From: Breoghania sp.
GTDB taxonomy: Bacteria > Pseudomonadota > Alphaproteobacteria > Rhizobiales > Stappiaceae
Direction: 5' to 3'
Length of the DNA: 64,000 nt
NCBI RefSeq assembly: GCF_030066895.1
Contig: NZ_JASJAV010000030.1
Span: 1-64,000, forward strand
The notes below the pieces were generated by a model. That model was not told where the DNA came from. It did not search any database and worked only from the letters and a program-made list of their open reading frames with translations. The position numbers were made by a program, and so were the translations under genes. Of this stretch, positions 9,372 through 19,621 are shown one piece after another (the stretch's first letter is position 1; the number at the start of each line of letters is the position of its first letter).

Positions 9372-10700
9372 CTACTCCCCCGTCTTCGCCACGTTGGCCA
9401 GCGGCAACAGCTTGAGCCGGATGATGCGGTTCTTCTCCTTGTGCAGCACCGTGAAGCGAAAGCCGTAGAAGGTGAAGGCCTGACGCTCCTCCGGGATCAT
9501 GCGTGCCTCGTGGATGACGAGGCCCGCAATCGTCGTGGCCTCCTCGTCCGGCAACTCCCAGTCGAACGCGCGATTGAGGTCGCGAATTGGGACGGCCCCA
9601 TCCACCACGACCGATCCGTCGTGCTGCGGGCGCACGCCCTGGACGACCACGTCGTGCTCGTCGGAAATGTCGCCGACGATCTCCTCCAGAATGTCTTCCA
9701 GCGTCATCAGCCCCATCACCTCGCCGTACTCGTCGACTACGATGGCGAAATGGAACTTGCGCTTCAGGAAAGCATTGAGCTGGTCCTGCAGCGTGGTCGT
9801 GTTGGGCACGAACCACGGCGGGGTGGAGATCTGCTTCATGTCCACCTGCGAGAGATCGCCGTCCACCTCGCGCACCGCGCGCAGAACGTCCTTGGCGTGG
9901 ACGATGCCGATGATGTTGTCCGGGCTCTCGCGCCACAGCGGCAGGCGGGTATAGGGGCTCGCCAGAACCTGATCGACCAGTTCGGCAGAACTGTCGTCGG
10001 CGTTCAGCGTCTGCATGTTGGTGCGGTGGATCATGACGTCGGAGACTTCCAGATCCGCCAGATCCAGCAGACCGCCCAACCGGTCGCGATCCGCCTTGAC
10101 GAGACCGCCCTCCAGATGCTGCAGGTCGACCGCGCCGCGCAGCTCGTCGCGCGCCGACAGCACGTCCGCGCCCTCCTCCACCGACACGCCGAACATGCTG
10201 AGAAGCTTGCGCACGAAGATCTCGATGGCCGCAATGGGCGGACCGAACACCGCCACGCAGAACCGCACCATCGGCGAGACAGCAAGCGCGAAACGGTCAG
10301 GCTCGCCGATCGCCCAGGTCTTCGGCAGAACTTCGGAGAAGATCAGCACCAGAAGCGTCATCACCAGCGTCGCGTAGGCGACGCCGCCGTCGCCGATCGA
10401 CAGGAACAGCGACGTGGCCAGCGAGGAGGCCAGGATGTTGACGAGGTTGTTGCCGAGCAGCAGCGCGCCGATCAGCCGCTCGCGCGAGAAGATCAGCTTG
10501 GCGACGATGCCCGCACGCTTATCCCCCGACTTCTCCATCTGGTGGATGCGTGCCCGCGAGACGGCGGTGAGCGCTGTCTCCGAGCCGGAGAAGAACGCGG
10601 AGAACACCAGAAGCACCAGAATCGCGACAACGGTTATCCAGAACTCGCTGCCGAGCCCCGGGATCACGTCCAGCACGCCGTCCAACCTGTCAAGCATCAC
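9372..10700 (-). CDS. HlyC/CorC (CNNM) transporter with CBS pair
   Basis: This 442-aa membrane protein of the CNNM/CorC family is implicated in magnesium or cobalt efflux. The N-terminal DUF21 part has four hydrophobic segments, starting FWITVVAILVLLVFSAFFSG. A tandem CBS domain pair lies around residues 215-335 (VMIHRTNM... and FAIVVDEYGEVMGLMTLED...). A CorC_HlyC domain closes the protein (GSVVVDGAVPIRDLN ... ITFYGFRF-like end). The start at 10700 overlaps the aroB stop by four bases, so translation is coupled. The order aroK-aroB-CNNM is typical of Rhizobiales. It is intact. Confidence 0.92.
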   Translation of the reverse strand: MMLDRLDGVLDVIPGLGSEFWITVVAILVLLVFSAFFSGSETALTAVSRARIHQMEKSGDKRAGIVAKLIFSRERLIGALLLGNNLVNILASSLATSLFLSIGDGGVAYATLVMTLLVLIFSEVLPKTWAIGEPDRFALAVSPMVRFCVAVFGPPIAAIEIFVRKLLSMFGVSVEEGADVLSARDELRGAVDLQHLEGGLVKADRDRLGGLLDLADLEVSDVMIHRTNMQTLNADDSSAELVDQVLASPYTRLPLWRESPDNIIGIVHAKDVLRAVREVDGDLSQVDMKQISTPPWFVPNTTTLQDQLNAFLKRKFHFAIVVDEYGEVMGLMTLEDILEEIVGDISDEHDVVVQGVRPQHDGSVVVDGAVPIRDLNRAFDWELPDEEATTIAGLVIHEARMIPEERQAFTFYGFRFTVLHKEKNRIIRLKLLPLANVAKTGE

Positions 10701-11854
10701 GCTTTGTCGCCGCTTCGCTCAAGAAATCCTTCCACCGCATCCCGGTCCACGTCCTTTTCGATGAAGGATCGACCGATGCCGCGTGTGAGGATAAACGTGA
10801 GCGCGCCGCGCGAAACCTTCTTGTCCTGCGCAATATAGCGCATCAATTCGGGAATCCCGGGCAGTTGACCCGGGATGTCCGACATATGGGTGGGCAGGCC
10901 GACCTTTGCCAGATGTTGCTCCACACGTTCCGCATCGGCTTCAGAGCACAGGCCTTGTTCGGCGGAGAAACGGTGCGCCAGTACCGTGCCGATGGCAACT
11001 CCCTCGCCGTGCACCAGCAGCGCGCCGTCATAGCCCACGCCGCGCTCCAGCGCATGACCGAAGGTGTGACCGAGATTGAGAAGGGCGCGTACCCCGTCTT
11101 CGCGCTCGTCCATCGCCACCACACGGGCCTTGGCCTCGCACGAATGGGCAACGGCCTTGATGCGCGCCGGGCCGCCTTCGAAAATGCCCGACCAGTTTTC
11201 CTCCAGCCAGGCGAAGAAGTCAGGATCGTCGAGCAGCCCGTATTTGGCGATCTCAGCATATCCGGCGCGGAAATCGCGCGGGGTAAGCGTGTCGAGCACC
11301 TTGGTATCGGCCAGCACCAAGGCGGGTTGGTTGAAGATGCCGATCAGGTTCTTGCCGTGGCGGGTGTTGATGCTGGTCTTGCCGCCAACAGAGCTGTCAA
11401 CCTGGGCCAGCAGCGTGGTGGGCACCTGCACGAAGGGCATGCCACGGCGCACGACACCGGCCACGAAGCCCGCCAGATCGCCGATCACGCCACCGCCGAG
11501 CGCGGCCACCACATCACCGCGCTCAAAGCGGGCGGCAAGCAGCCGGTCGCACAGATCCTGAAAGACGGGAAACGACTTGGAGCCCTCGCCCGGCTTGACG
11601 GTGAAGGTCTCGTGCTCGAGGCCCACCGCCTCCAGCGAGGCCTCGAAGGCGGGCAGATGGTGTTTCGCCACCGTCTCGTCGATGACGATGGCGACGCGGG
11701 AGCCGGGGAAGAGCGCGGCGATGCGCGCGCCCGATTCCGCGATCAGACCGTCGCCAATGACGATGTCATAGCTGCGCTCACCAAGATCGACGCGCACGGT
11801 CCGGCATGTCTGCGTATCGATCACGCCGTCTGCTGCAATCGAACCTTCGCTCAT
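10697..11854 (-). CDS. aroB: 3-dehydroquinate synthase
   Basis: AroB converts DAHP to 3-dehydroquinate, the second step of the shikimate pathway, using NAD and a divalent metal. The sequence shows the NAD-binding stretch GGGVIGDLAGFVAG, the LLAQVDSSVGGKT substrate segment, the metal-ligand region GYAEIAKYG, and the second metal site in LNLGHTFGHALE. I chose the ATG at 11854, which follows AAGGTGG and gives 385 aa; another ATG at 11884 would add ten residues. It starts 19 bases after aroK and overlaps the CNNM gene downstream, so all three form one operon. It is intact. Confidence 0.95.
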   Translation of the reverse strand: MSEGSIAADGVIDTQTCRTVRVDLGERSYDIVIGDGLIAESGARIAALFPGSRVAIVIDETVAKHHLPAFEASLEAVGLEHETFTVKPGEGSKSFPVFQDLCDRLLAARFERGDVVAALGGGVIGDLAGFVAGVVRRGMPFVQVPTTLLAQVDSSVGGKTSINTRHGKNLIGIFNQPALVLADTKVLDTLTPRDFRAGYAEIAKYGLLDDPDFFAWLEENWSGIFEGGPARIKAVAHSCEAKARVVAMDEREDGVRALLNLGHTFGHALERGVGYDGALLVHGEGVAIGTVLAHRFSAEQGLCSEADAERVEQHLAKVGLPTHMSDIPGQLPGIPELMRYIAQDKKVSRGALTFILTRGIGRSFIEKDVDRDAVEGFLERSGDKA

Positions 11855-11873
11855 GGCGCCACCTTGTTGCTGA

Positions 11874-12560
11874 TTAGCGATCATCGTTTTCGCGCAGATG
11901 CGCATTCATCGCCACCACGACCTCGCTCACGACCTGTTCGTGCGGAACATTGCGCGAATCGACGGAGATATCGACTTCGGCATAAACCGGCTCGCGCTGC
12001 TCCATAAGACGACGCAGGACGCCTGCGGGATCCGGGTTTTGCAGAAGCGGACGGTTCGTGCGGCGGCTGACGCGGTCAAACAGCGTATCGAAATCGGCCC
12101 GCAGCCATACCGAGACGCCCGATTGCGCGATGAGGCGCCGGGTATCAGCGTTCATGTAAGCGCCGCCGCCGGTCGCCAGCACCTGCGGCCCCTGACCGAG
12201 CAAACGCGCGATCACGCGGTGTTCTCCGGCGCGGAAATAGCTCTCGCCTTGGCGGTGGAAGATCTCCTCCACGGTCATGTTGGCGGCCTGCTCAATCTCG
12301 GTGTCGGCATCGACGAAAGGCAGTTTCAGCCGGGCGGCGAGCTGTCGGCCGACGCTGGACTTGCCGCCCCCCATCATGCCGACGAGCACGATCGTGCGCT
12401 CGCCCAACCGGGCGCGCAGATCCTGCGCAGCGGCCATCTCCGCGTGCCCGTCGCCCGCGGATTTCGCCTCTTTGGACTTGCGATCGTTTGTTTCCGGCTC
12501 TGCCACGCTCACGTGGCGACCCTCCTTGTCAGTCACCGCTTCGATACCCTTGCGCTGCAT
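11874..12560 (-). CDS. aroK: shikimate kinase
   Basis: AroK phosphorylates shikimate with ATP. The P-loop is GMMGGGKSSVG, followed by the substrate-binding DADTEIE, the FRAGEHRVIARL region, the GGGAYMN motif of the shikimate-binding site, and the lid region with RPLL. The ATG at 12560 follows GGAGG and gives 228 aa, including an N-terminal extension of about 48 residues rich in charged residues ahead of the kinase fold. Such extensions occur in alphaproteobacteria. It is the first gene of aroK-aroB-CNNM and is divergent from the small membrane protein gene at 12829. It is intact. Confidence 0.92.
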   Translation of the reverse strand: MQRKGIEAVTDKEGRHVSVAEPETNDRKSKEAKSAGDGHAEMAAAQDLRARLGERTIVLVGMMGGGKSSVGRQLAARLKLPFVDADTEIEQAANMTVEEIFHRQGESYFRAGEHRVIARLLGQGPQVLATGGGAYMNADTRRLIAQSGVSVWLRADFDTLFDRVSRRTNRPLLQNPDPAGVLRRLMEQREPVYAEVDISVDSRNVPHEQVVSEVVVAMNAHLRENDDR

Positions 12561-12828
12561 TCTCCCGCCACCTCCCAGGGAGAACGTCCTAGCTTTGAGC
12601 CTACGGCGTGGCGCTCTGTCAAGCGTCGCGGGGCGCCATACGCATCGCAGGCGTGCGCAGGCTGATTTGTCACGCGGACTTGTCACAACGGGCGACTCGT
12701 CGGAAAAAAGGACATACGCCGTATCCGGTGATGCAGGGAGGATCGCCGAATTGGGGCGCGTCCGACATCCCGGCAAGCCGAGACACCGACTTGACCAACC
12801 TTGCCGGGACCGGCATGACCGGTGATAC

Positions 12829-12981
12829 ATGCCGACACTGACACGCTACATTTTCGTTCTTCTCGTCCTTGGCGGGCTCGGCTACGCCGCCGTGTGGGCG
12901 CTCGCCAACAAGGTCGAGCCAACACCTCACGAGATCACCATTCGGCTGCCTTCTGACAAGATCGACCAGGCGGACCATTGA
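12829..12981 (+). CDS. small single-pass membrane protein upstream of xerD
   Basis: This is a 50-aa protein with one hydrophobic helix (YIFVLLVLGGLGYAAVWALA) near the N terminus and a short charged tail ending LPSDKIDQADH. The ATG at 12829 and TGA at 12979-12981 give a clean frame that could easily be skipped for its size. A short membrane protein in this position, between aroK and xerD, recurs in Rhizobiales in my recollection. Its function is unknown. It may be cotranscribed with xerD, 58 bases downstream. Confidence 0.72.
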   Translation: MPTLTRYIFVLLVLGGLGYAAVWALANKVEPTPHEITIRLPSDKIDQADH

Positions 12982-13039
12982 CGCGCATGGCCCCGTCTTG
13001 CGGCGGGATTGCATATTGCCTTGAGGACCATTGCCTGAA

Positions 13040-14008
13040 ATGAGCGCCTCTCATCTGATCGAGACCTTTCTGGAAATGCTGGCCGTAGAGCGCGGGGCGG
13101 CACTCAACACGCTGGAAAGCTACCGGCGCGATCTCGACGATTATTCGGAATTCCTGATTTCCCGCGGCACGGATGCGAAAAAGGCGCTGAGCGAGGACAT
13201 CTCCGCCTATCTCTCCGATCTCACCGGACGCGGTTTCGCCACCACCACGCAGGCCCGACGGCTGTCGGCGCTTCGCCAATTCTACAAGTTTCTCTACGCG
13301 GAAAACATGCGAGGCGACGATCCAACCGGGCCGATCGCCGCGCCGAAATCGCGTAAGAGCCTGCCCGGCACGCTCAGCGAGGCGGAGGTCGACCGGCTGA
13401 TCGAGGCGGCCCGCTTCAACGCGTCGATCAGCGGCCAGAGCACCGCGCGCGAATTGCGCGCCCACCGGCTCTACACGATGCTGGAGCTTTTCTACGCTAC
13501 GGGCCTGCGCGTTTCCGAACTGGTCAACCTACCGATCGGGGCGACGCGCTCGGGCGCGAAGATGATCATCGTGCGCGGCAAGGGCGGGCGCGAACGCATG
13601 GTGCCGCTGTCAGAGCGCGCCAGCGCGGCAATGCGCGAATACACGACACTGAGGAATGCGGCGGGCGCCTATTCGGGCAGCCCGTGGCTTTTTCCCTCCT
13701 TCGGCAAGACCGGTCATTTCACCCGTCAGGCCTTTGCGCGCGACTTGAAGGCGCTGGCCGTCGGCATCGGCATTCAGGCCAACAAGGTATCGCCGCACGT
13801 CCTGCGTCACGCCTTTGCCAGCCACCTTTTGCAGAACGGCGCCGACCTGAGGATCGTGCAGCAATTGCTGGGGCACGCCGATATCTCCACCACGCAGATC
13901 TACACGCACGTTCTGGACGAGCGGTTGCGCAAGCTGGTCGATGAGCATCATCCGCTGGCCAAGCGCAAGGGATCAAGGTATAGGGTACGCAGACAATCGG
14001 CGTCTTGA
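13040..14008 (+). CDS. xerD: site-specific tyrosine recombinase XerD
   Basis: XerD acts with XerC at dif to resolve chromosome dimers at division. The 322-aa protein has the N-terminal SAM-like core-binding domain (LIETFLEMLAVERGAALNTL, TTTQARRLSALRQFYKFL) and the catalytic domain. Catalytic residues are visible as the Arg of ATGLRVSELV, the HVLRHAFASHLL box, the LLGHADISTTQIYTHV box with the nucleophile Tyr, and a Lys in RGKGGRERMVPL. The ATG at 13040 is chosen over a TTG at 13031. It is not flanked by phage genes, and its length and neighbourhood fit the housekeeping XerD rather than an integrase. It is intact. Confidence 0.93.
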   Translation: MSASHLIETFLEMLAVERGAALNTLESYRRDLDDYSEFLISRGTDAKKALSEDISAYLSDLTGRGFATTTQARRLSALRQFYKFLYAENMRGDDPTGPIAAPKSRKSLPGTLSEAEVDRLIEAARFNASISGQSTARELRAHRLYTMLELFYATGLRVSELVNLPIGATRSGAKMIIVRGKGGRERMVPLSERASAAMREYTTLRNAAGAYSGSPWLFPSFGKTGHFTRQAFARDLKALAVGIGIQANKVSPHVLRHAFASHLLQNGADLRIVQQLLGHADISTTQIYTHVLDERLRKLVDEHHPLAKRKGSRYRVRRQSAS

Positions 14009-14035
14009 GCAAACGTCCCTCGCCCCTAAAATATT

Positions 14036-14142
14036 GTCATACCCGCGAAGGCGGGGATCCAGAATTCCAGAGACACCGGTTTTATATCCAAAGGCGAGAT
14101 CATGGGGTTACTGGATCCCCGCCTACGCGGGGATGACAATCG
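14036..14142. repeat. palindromic intergenic repeat, family B, copy 1
   Basis: The left arm GTCATACCCGCGAAGGCGGG continues into GATCCAG. About 45 bases of spacer follow, then CTGGATCCCCGCCTACGCGG and GGATGACA. The two arms are inverted repeats, each of which is itself palindromic around CCCGC..GCGGG. Copies 2 and 3 lie at about 15433 and 41080. Confidence 0.85.
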
Positions 14143-14335
14143 TTCTGGCGGATACATGGTGGACAGAATCAAAAACCTTGCTGCCATTCCATTATTTTAC
14201 CGCTCAAGGCTACCGCCCCGGGATCACCGGAGAACGCGGCGTCGCCGCCTTGCGCCTGTCTGTTTTCTCAAGAGTATTGAAACGGTTTTGCGCTAGCTTG
14301 GACATCACATTTCCAAAAGGACTTGTCTGGCGCAC

Positions 14336-15313
14336 ATGACTTCCTCGACCGCAATCGTTTTCGGCGGAGCCGGTTTTATCGGTACGCACCTTCTTCGACA
14401 CCTCGTGGCGCGCGGTGACTACGCGCATGTCATGTGTGCCGACATCCGCGATCCCAAGCGTCTGGTTGCCGGCGTCGAGTACCGGACCTGCGACGTGCGC
14501 GAGGCGATTGATGCGGACAAGTTCGGTCCGGCCTCGATCATCTACAACCTCGCAGCCGTTCACACCACGCCGGGTTACGAGGACTGGGAGTACTACTGGA
14601 CCAACGTTCTGGGCGCCACGCATGTGTGCGACTACGCGCGAGCTGTGGGCTGCGAAACGATGGTATTCACCTCCTCCATCTCCGTTTACGGCCCCTGCGA
14701 GGACGCCAAGGACGAGCACTCCGCGCTGGAGCTCAATTCGGCTTACGGCCGCTCCAAGTATCAGGCGGAAGAGATCCACCGCGCCTAGACACATGCGGAC
14801 ACGACGCGTCGGCTTCGGATCGCACGCCCGGCGGTCGCCTTCGGCCCCGGCGAGGGCGGCAACTTCACCCGGCTTGCGGGGCTAATGAAGAAAGGTCGGA
14901 TGATCTATCCGGGCCGCAAGGACACCATCAAGGCCTGCGGTTATGTGGGCGAGCTGATCCGCATGTTCGATTTCGCGCTCGAGCGCGAAGAAACCGAGAT
15001 CACGTTCAACTTCGCCTATCGCGAACGCTACACGACGGAACAGATCTGCAATGCCTTCCAGCGGGTCGCAGGCTTCAAGGCGCCGATCGACGTGATCCCG
15101 CTTCCGCTCATGATGATGGGCGGGTTCGCCTTCGAGGTGCTGAACCTTCTGGGCAAGAAGACCTCGATCAACCAGGCGCGGGTGATGAAGCTGGTGAACT
15201 CCACCAACATCGTGCCGACCGTATTGCCCGATATGGGTTACGAGTACGAGACGGACCTCGAAGAGGCCCTGAGGCGCTGGCAGCAGGCGGAGTCGACTGG
15301 CGAATTCGTCTGA
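14336..15313 (+). pseudogene. NAD-dependent epimerase/dehydratase (SDR), one in-frame TAG
   Basis: This is an extended short-chain dehydrogenase of the sugar epimerase/dehydratase type, about 325 aa. The NAD-binding motif is GGAGFIGTHLL, with the active-site Ser/Thr segment VFTSSISVYGP and the catalytic YxxxK in YGRSKYQAEE. The frame is broken only by TAG at 14786-14788, in a position where relatives have a hydrophobic residue and where TGG (Trp) would differ by one base. After it the same frame continues as THADTTRRLRIARPAVAFGP and on to the normal end. The substrate is unknown. It is flanked by two family B repeats. Confidence 0.82.
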
Positions 15314-15432
15314 GGGCGGGCGGAGGATTAAGAAGCCCGACGGAACGCGGTGCCGTTTGTCCCGGCAAGCGTCACAGTGACGGTCATCACTGGCAAGCCC
15401 CGCGTATGCCCCAGCAAAATGCCTCTGGCTCG

Positions 15433-15542
15433 ATTGTCATCCCCGCGCAGGCGGGGAACCCAGTAACCACAGGATTTCGCTCACGGAGCAGGGACACCAG
15501 CCTCACGAAGTGCTGGATCCCCGCCTGCACGGGGATGACAGT
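15433..15542. repeat. palindromic intergenic repeat, family B, copy 2
   Basis: The left arm is TGTCATCCCCGCGCAGGCGG, with a spacer containing GTAACCACAGG. The right arm is CTGGATCCCCGCCTGCACGG followed by GGATGACA. It has the same architecture as copies 1 and 3. Confidence 0.87.
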
Positions 15543-15618
15543 CAGGGGCAAAAAGTGCCTCTTCCGCACTCTCCGCTCGAAGTACCATCGAGCGTGCAGT
15601 CACCACGACACCATTCCC

Positions 15619-16715
15619 CTACTCTTCTCCCCACCGAACCCAGCGCCCGTGGAAAGTCGGCGCGGGCAAGCGTTCTGTGCTCATTCCCCGGCCACAAGGT
15701 GAGCGTCACGGCGCAGCCCGGTGATTTGCCGTCGGCCTCGATGGCGAGCCAGGCGATCGGAGATGCCTTGCCCGCGCGTTCGCCTGCCTGCCTGACGATC
15801 TCGGCAAACCGCTCCCGGTCCGCATCCGGCAGGTATTGCAGCACGATGGAATGGTAGATGACGCGACACCGGCCCGGCTCGGGCCTAGCAAGCTGGCGTT
15901 CCAGCTAGTCGAGCGCATCCGCGTTCTCGATCTCCAGCGAAGCCTCGCCTGCCAGCGCGAGCGCCTTGTTCAGCCGCTCCATCCGGTCGATCTGATCGGG
16001 CCAAGTGTAGGATTTCAGCCGCAGGACATCGTCCGCCCGATTCGGATCCAGCGGATTGTGATCGCAGCCGCGCCGCGCGACGATCCTCGGCACGACGGCA
16101 AGCGGCGTCGGGTCGTGCCATTCGGGCGCAAGCGTCACCGGCAAGGCGGAGTTGCCCGCAACGACGTTCTTCATCTCGTGTCGATAGAGATCGGGGCAGA
16201 GATTGAGCCCGGCGCTGGAACCGATCTCCAGAAGGCTCAACGGCAAGGCGATCGCCGCCGTGACCTCCATCAACCCGGCCATCACCATCGAGGATCGGCG
16301 CACCTCGTTGATCTGCGGCAGGCGGTCGAGATAGTCTCACACAGGAACCGCTCATGCTATTTCACCGGCGCTTCACCGCCGCCACCAATGCGGGGCGCAG
16401 GCGGTCGGCATCGAAACCGTCGGCCTGAGGCGGATAGTAGGCGGCAAGCTCGCGCGCCACACCGTCGAGAACGAGACGATGGAGAGCACCTGCAAGGCGC
16501 AGCGGCACCGCATCACCCTTGAACGAGGGATCGCCGAACCAATCGGCGATCCGCGTTCTCAAGGCGCCTTCGGGCAGCCCCTCTTGCGCAAGCATATCCA
16601 TCAGCCCGCCCATGAAGGGCGAGCCGAGATCGCGACAGAAGCCCGCCTGACGGGCAAATGAGGCGCGGATCTTCTCCGGCCAGACGCTGTTCGAGGTCGG
16701 ACGGACCTCACCCAA
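15619..16715 (-). pseudogene. DUF2332 family protein, multiple lesions
   Basis: Reconstructed, this is a DUF2332 protein, a Rossmann-like family of unknown function. The N part at 16715 contains FARQAGFCRDLGSPFMGGLM. The middle shows LPLSLLEIGSSAGLNLCPD, the SAM-type loop seen in this family, and the C part VIYHSIVLQYLPDADRERF and LTLWPGNEHRTLARADF. Lesions are a frame change near 16340, TAG at about 15905-15907 in the expected ALDWLERQ segment (Trp position), and an extra T near 15650, after which the frame should end DFHGRWVRWGEE at 15619. The start overlaps the fumarase stop by eight bases, implying coupling. Confidence 0.77.
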
Positions 16716-18348
16716 GGTTGAGTTCCTTGAAGAAGTCGTTGCCCTTGTCGTCGATGACGATGAAGGCGGGGAAGTCCTCGACCTCGATCTTCCAAACCGC
16801 TTCCATGCCGAGTTCCGGATATTTCAGACACTCCACATGCTTGATGCAATCCTGGGCGAGACGCGCGGCCGGGCCACCGATGGAACCCAGATAGAAGCCG
16901 CCGTGAGCCTGACAGGCGCGGCGCACCTGGGCCGGCCGGTTGCCCTTGGCGAGCATCACCATGGAGCCGCCCGCGGCCTGGAACTGGTCGACGAAACTGT
17001 CCATGCGGTCCGCCGTGGTCGGGCCGAAGGAGCCGGACGGCATGCCTTCCGGCGTCTTGGCCGGACCGGCGTAGTAGACGGGATGGTTCTTGATGTAGTC
17101 GGGCAGCGGCTCGCCGTTTTCCAGCCGTTCGCGCAGCTTGGCGTGCGCCGCATCGCGGGCCACGATCAGCGGGCCGGAGAGCGACAGCCGCGTCTTGATC
17201 GGGTGCTTGGTCAGTTCGCCGAGGATTTCCGACATGGGACGGGTGAGATCGACCTTCACCACGTTGTCGGACAGGTGATCGTCGGTCACCTCCGGCATAT
17301 ATTTCTCGGGATGCATCTCGAGCTGTTCGAGGAAAATGCTATCCTTGGTGATTTTGCCGGTCGCCTGCCGGTCGGCCGAGCAGGACACACCAAGACCGAT
17401 CGGCAGCGAGGCGCCGTGGCGCGGCAGGCGGATCACACGCACATCGTGGCAGAAATACTTGCCGCCGAACTGAGCGCCGACGCCGGAGGCCTGGGTCAGC
17501 TTGTGGATCTCGGCTTCCATCGCACGGTCGCGGAAGGCGTGGCCGAGCATCGAGCCCTGTTCGGGCAGGTTGTCGAGATAGCGGGCCGAGGCGAGCTTCA
17601 CCGTCTTGAGGTTCAGCTCCGCGCTGGTGCCGCCAATGACGATGGCCAGATGATAGGGCGGGCAGGCGGCGGTGCCGATCGTCAGAATCTTTTCCTTCAG
17701 GAAATCGATCATCCGGTCGTGGGTCAGCAGCGCGGGCGTGCCCTGGAAGAGGAACGTCTTGTTGGCCGAGCCGCCGCCCTTGGCCATGAACAGGAACTTG
17801 TAGGCGTCATCGCCCTCCGCATAGAGCTCGATCTGCGCGGGCATGTTGTTGGCGGTGTTCTTCTCTTCGAACATCGACAGCGGGGCGAGCTGCGAATAGC
17901 GCAGGTTCTTGTGGAAGTAGGCATCGCGCGCGCCCTCCCCCAATGCCGCCTCGTCGCTGCCGTCGGTCCAGATGCGTCGCCCCTTCTTGCCCATGATGAT
18001 GGCGGTGCCGGTGTCCTGGCACATGGGCAACACGCCGGCGGAGGAAATGTTGGCGTTCTTCAGTAGATCGTAGGCGACGAACTTGTCGTTGTCGGTAGCT
18101 TCCGGGTCGTCGAGGATCTTGGCCAATTGCTCCAGATGGCCTGGGCGCAGGTAATGGTTGATGTTCTTGAACGCCTCCTCCGCCAGAAGCCTGAGACCTT
18201 CGCGCTCCACCACCACGACCTCTTCTCCGCGAAACGTATCGACGGAGACATGGTCAGAGGTGAGCTTGCGATAGGGCGTGGTATCGGCCCCGAGCGGCAT
18301 CAGTGAGGTGTGGGTATAGGCGGGGGGCGTCGTCGGCTGGACGGTCAT
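16708..18348 (-). CDS. fumA: class I fumarate hydratase (4Fe-4S)
   Basis: This is a 546-aa class I fumarase that hydrates fumarate to malate in the TCA cycle using a 4Fe-4S cluster. Cluster-ligand regions are visible as [32 protein letters not shown] and the [10 protein letters not shown] segment. The C-terminal domain contains [17 protein letters not shown] sequence ([16 protein letters not shown]) and [17 protein letters not shown]. The ATG at 18348 (MTVQPTTPP) matches family starts better than an in-frame start at 18402. The gene is intact over its full length, unlike the DUF2332 gene that overlaps its end. Confidence 0.93.
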   Translation of the reverse strand: MTVQPTTPPAYTHTSLMPLGADTTPYRKLTSDHVSVDTFRGEEVVVVEREGLRLLAEEAFKNINHYLRPGHLEQLAKILDDPEATDNDKFVAYDLLKNANISSAGVLPMCQDTGTAIIMGKKGRRIWTDGSDEAALGEGARDAYFHKNLRYSQLAPLSMFEEKNTANNMPAQIELYAEGDDAYKFLFMAKGGGSANKTFLFQGTPALLTHDRMIDFLKEKILTIGTAACPPYHLAIVIGGTSAELNLKTVKLASARYLDNLPEQGSMLGHAFRDRAMEAEIHKLTQASGVGAQFGGKYFCHDVRVIRLPRHGASLPIGLGVSCSADRQATGKITKDSIFLEQLEMHPEKYMPEVTDDHLSDNVVKVDLTRPMSEILGELTKHPIKTRLSLSGPLIVARDAAHAKLRERLENGEPLPDYIKNHPVYYAGPAKTPEGMPSGSFGPTTADRMDSFVDQFQAAGGSMVMLAKGNRPAQVRRACQAHGGFYLGSIGGPAARLAQDCIKHVECLKYPELGMEAVWKIEVEDFPAFIVIDDKGNDFFKELNLG

Positions 18349-18588
18349 GTCGCGTCTCTCTCCCAATTGCGCGAAGATCGGTGAGCCGCGTTTTACGCGC
18401 AATGACGCGAGAGGCCAAGAGAAAGCGCAACGTCAGGTCGGGACCGCTATCCCCGTTCAGATTGGGTTCAGCGTAGCGCGCGTAGGAGATCGTCAGGCAG
18501 GCCGTTGAGGGGACGGTTCCGCCGGATGCACGTAACCATCTGCAAGTGGCCGATCGGAAAAAGGCCAGCCAGCAACAAGAGATCTCCC

Positions 18589-19108
18589 ATGCCCGCGTTT
18601 CTGTCGCGTTATGCTACGCCCTTCACAACAGGCCTGTTTCTCGTCTCCCTGATCTCGGGCATCACCCTGTTCTTCCATGTGGGACAAGGCCTGTTCCACT
18701 CCATGCACGAATGGCTGTCGATGGTGCTAATCGTGCCCTTCGTCCTGCATCTGTGGAAGAACTGGCGCCCCCTCCAGAGCTATTTCAAGCGTCCGGGCAT
18801 GGCCATCGCGCTGGGCCTGTCGCGGGTCGCGGCCGTCACCTTCATGGCGCCGAGCGGCAACGAGAGCAGCGGAAATCCGATGATCGCCGTCCTCGGCAAG
18901 ATCCAGCAGAGCCCGATCGAAACGGTCGCCCCGATCTTTGGTCTGACCGGCGACAGCCTGGCCGAAGCGCTGAAGGCGCAGGGCTACACGAGCGCTGAAG
19001 GCGCAGGGGGCTACACGGCCGTCTCCACCGATACGACGCTCGGGCGATGTGGTCAAGGCGAGCGGCAAGTCGCGTTTCGACATGGCCCGCACGCTCGGAT
19101 CCCTGTGA
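18589..19108 (+). pseudogene. DUF4405 membrane protein, frameshift near the end
   Basis: This is a membrane protein of the DUF4405 type (b561-like helices with His residues) of unknown function. The ATG at 18589 opens MPAFLSRYATPFTTGLFLVS. Helices include GLFLVSLISGITLFFHVGQG and LSMVLIVPFVLHLWKNWRPL. The sequence then enters a linker with a tandem duplication (18966-19017). An extra G at about 19043 (CTCGGGCG) shifts the frame; with it removed the protein ends DVVKASGKSRFDMARTLGSL at 19108. That tail resembles a small helix-turn motif seen at the end of related proteins. A strong terminator follows. Confidence 0.72.
18966..19017 (+). repeat. tandem duplication of 25-27 bases inside the DUF4405 gene
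   Basis: The unit AGCGCTGAAGGCGCAGGGC with TACACG occurs twice in a row. The second copy has two additional Gs, which makes the net insertion 27 bases and keeps the frame. The two copies are otherwise identical, so the event is recent or a sequencing artefact. Confidence 0.8.
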
Positions 19109-19151
19109 GGGAAGCGAATCCGATCGCACCTCACGGCACCGATTTTCAAGA

Positions 19152-19190
19152 AAATCCCGGTTCGGCCAGTCCGAGCCGGGATTTTTATTG
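19152..19190 (+). terminator. rho-independent terminator after the DUF4405 gene
   Basis: AAATCCCGGTTCGG pairs with CCGAGCCGGGATTT across a five-base loop, with one G-U pair, and is followed by TTTTATT. It lies about 45 bases after the stop at 19108. Confidence 0.85.
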
Positions 19191-19621
19191 CCGGCTCATC
19201 ATCGTGTTTGACAGAGTGCGGAAAGCGGCGCCGAACAGCTTCGGGCCGTGCGAAGACGCAGTCAAATGCGCCGTGTTACGGGCCTTGCGCGGCCGTCGCC
19301 TGTTATCATCTGCCACACTCGCACCCCATCCCTGCGGAAGGTTCTGCGAGGTGCCGACGAAAACTGTTGTGGCACCGCACACCGGCTCTGGAACTTTTCC
19401 GGATCATGCCCTAACTTGGCTCGAACGCCGCCCTCGAATTCGGGCGAGAGCGTGCCGGTTCCCAGAATGGGCGGCTTCCTTCGGCAGGGGGAAGCGCCGA
19501 CGGGGCGACCGGCCTGACGGCGCTCGAGCCCGGTAAGCGCATTTTTCCCACCCGCGCCGGACGAGAGCCCCAAACAATGGATTTGACCCCAGCCCGCAAT
19601 CGGCGGGCATGTGGAGGGCCG
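19191..19621. other. gene-free interval upstream of cobS
   Basis: About 430 bases without a supported gene. Open frames here read as scrambled GC-rich shadows. The last 60 bases probably hold the cobS promoter. I see no cobalamin riboswitch core that I can defend by eye. Confidence 0.4.

Noticed and set aside
13040..14008. Integrase of a mobile element
   Set aside because: Length, motifs and position after aroK and the small membrane protein fit housekeeping XerD. No att site or phage genes lie nearby.
19191..19621. Cobalamin riboswitch upstream of cobS
   Set aside because: I could not find the conserved B12-box sequence by eye with enough confidence to call it.
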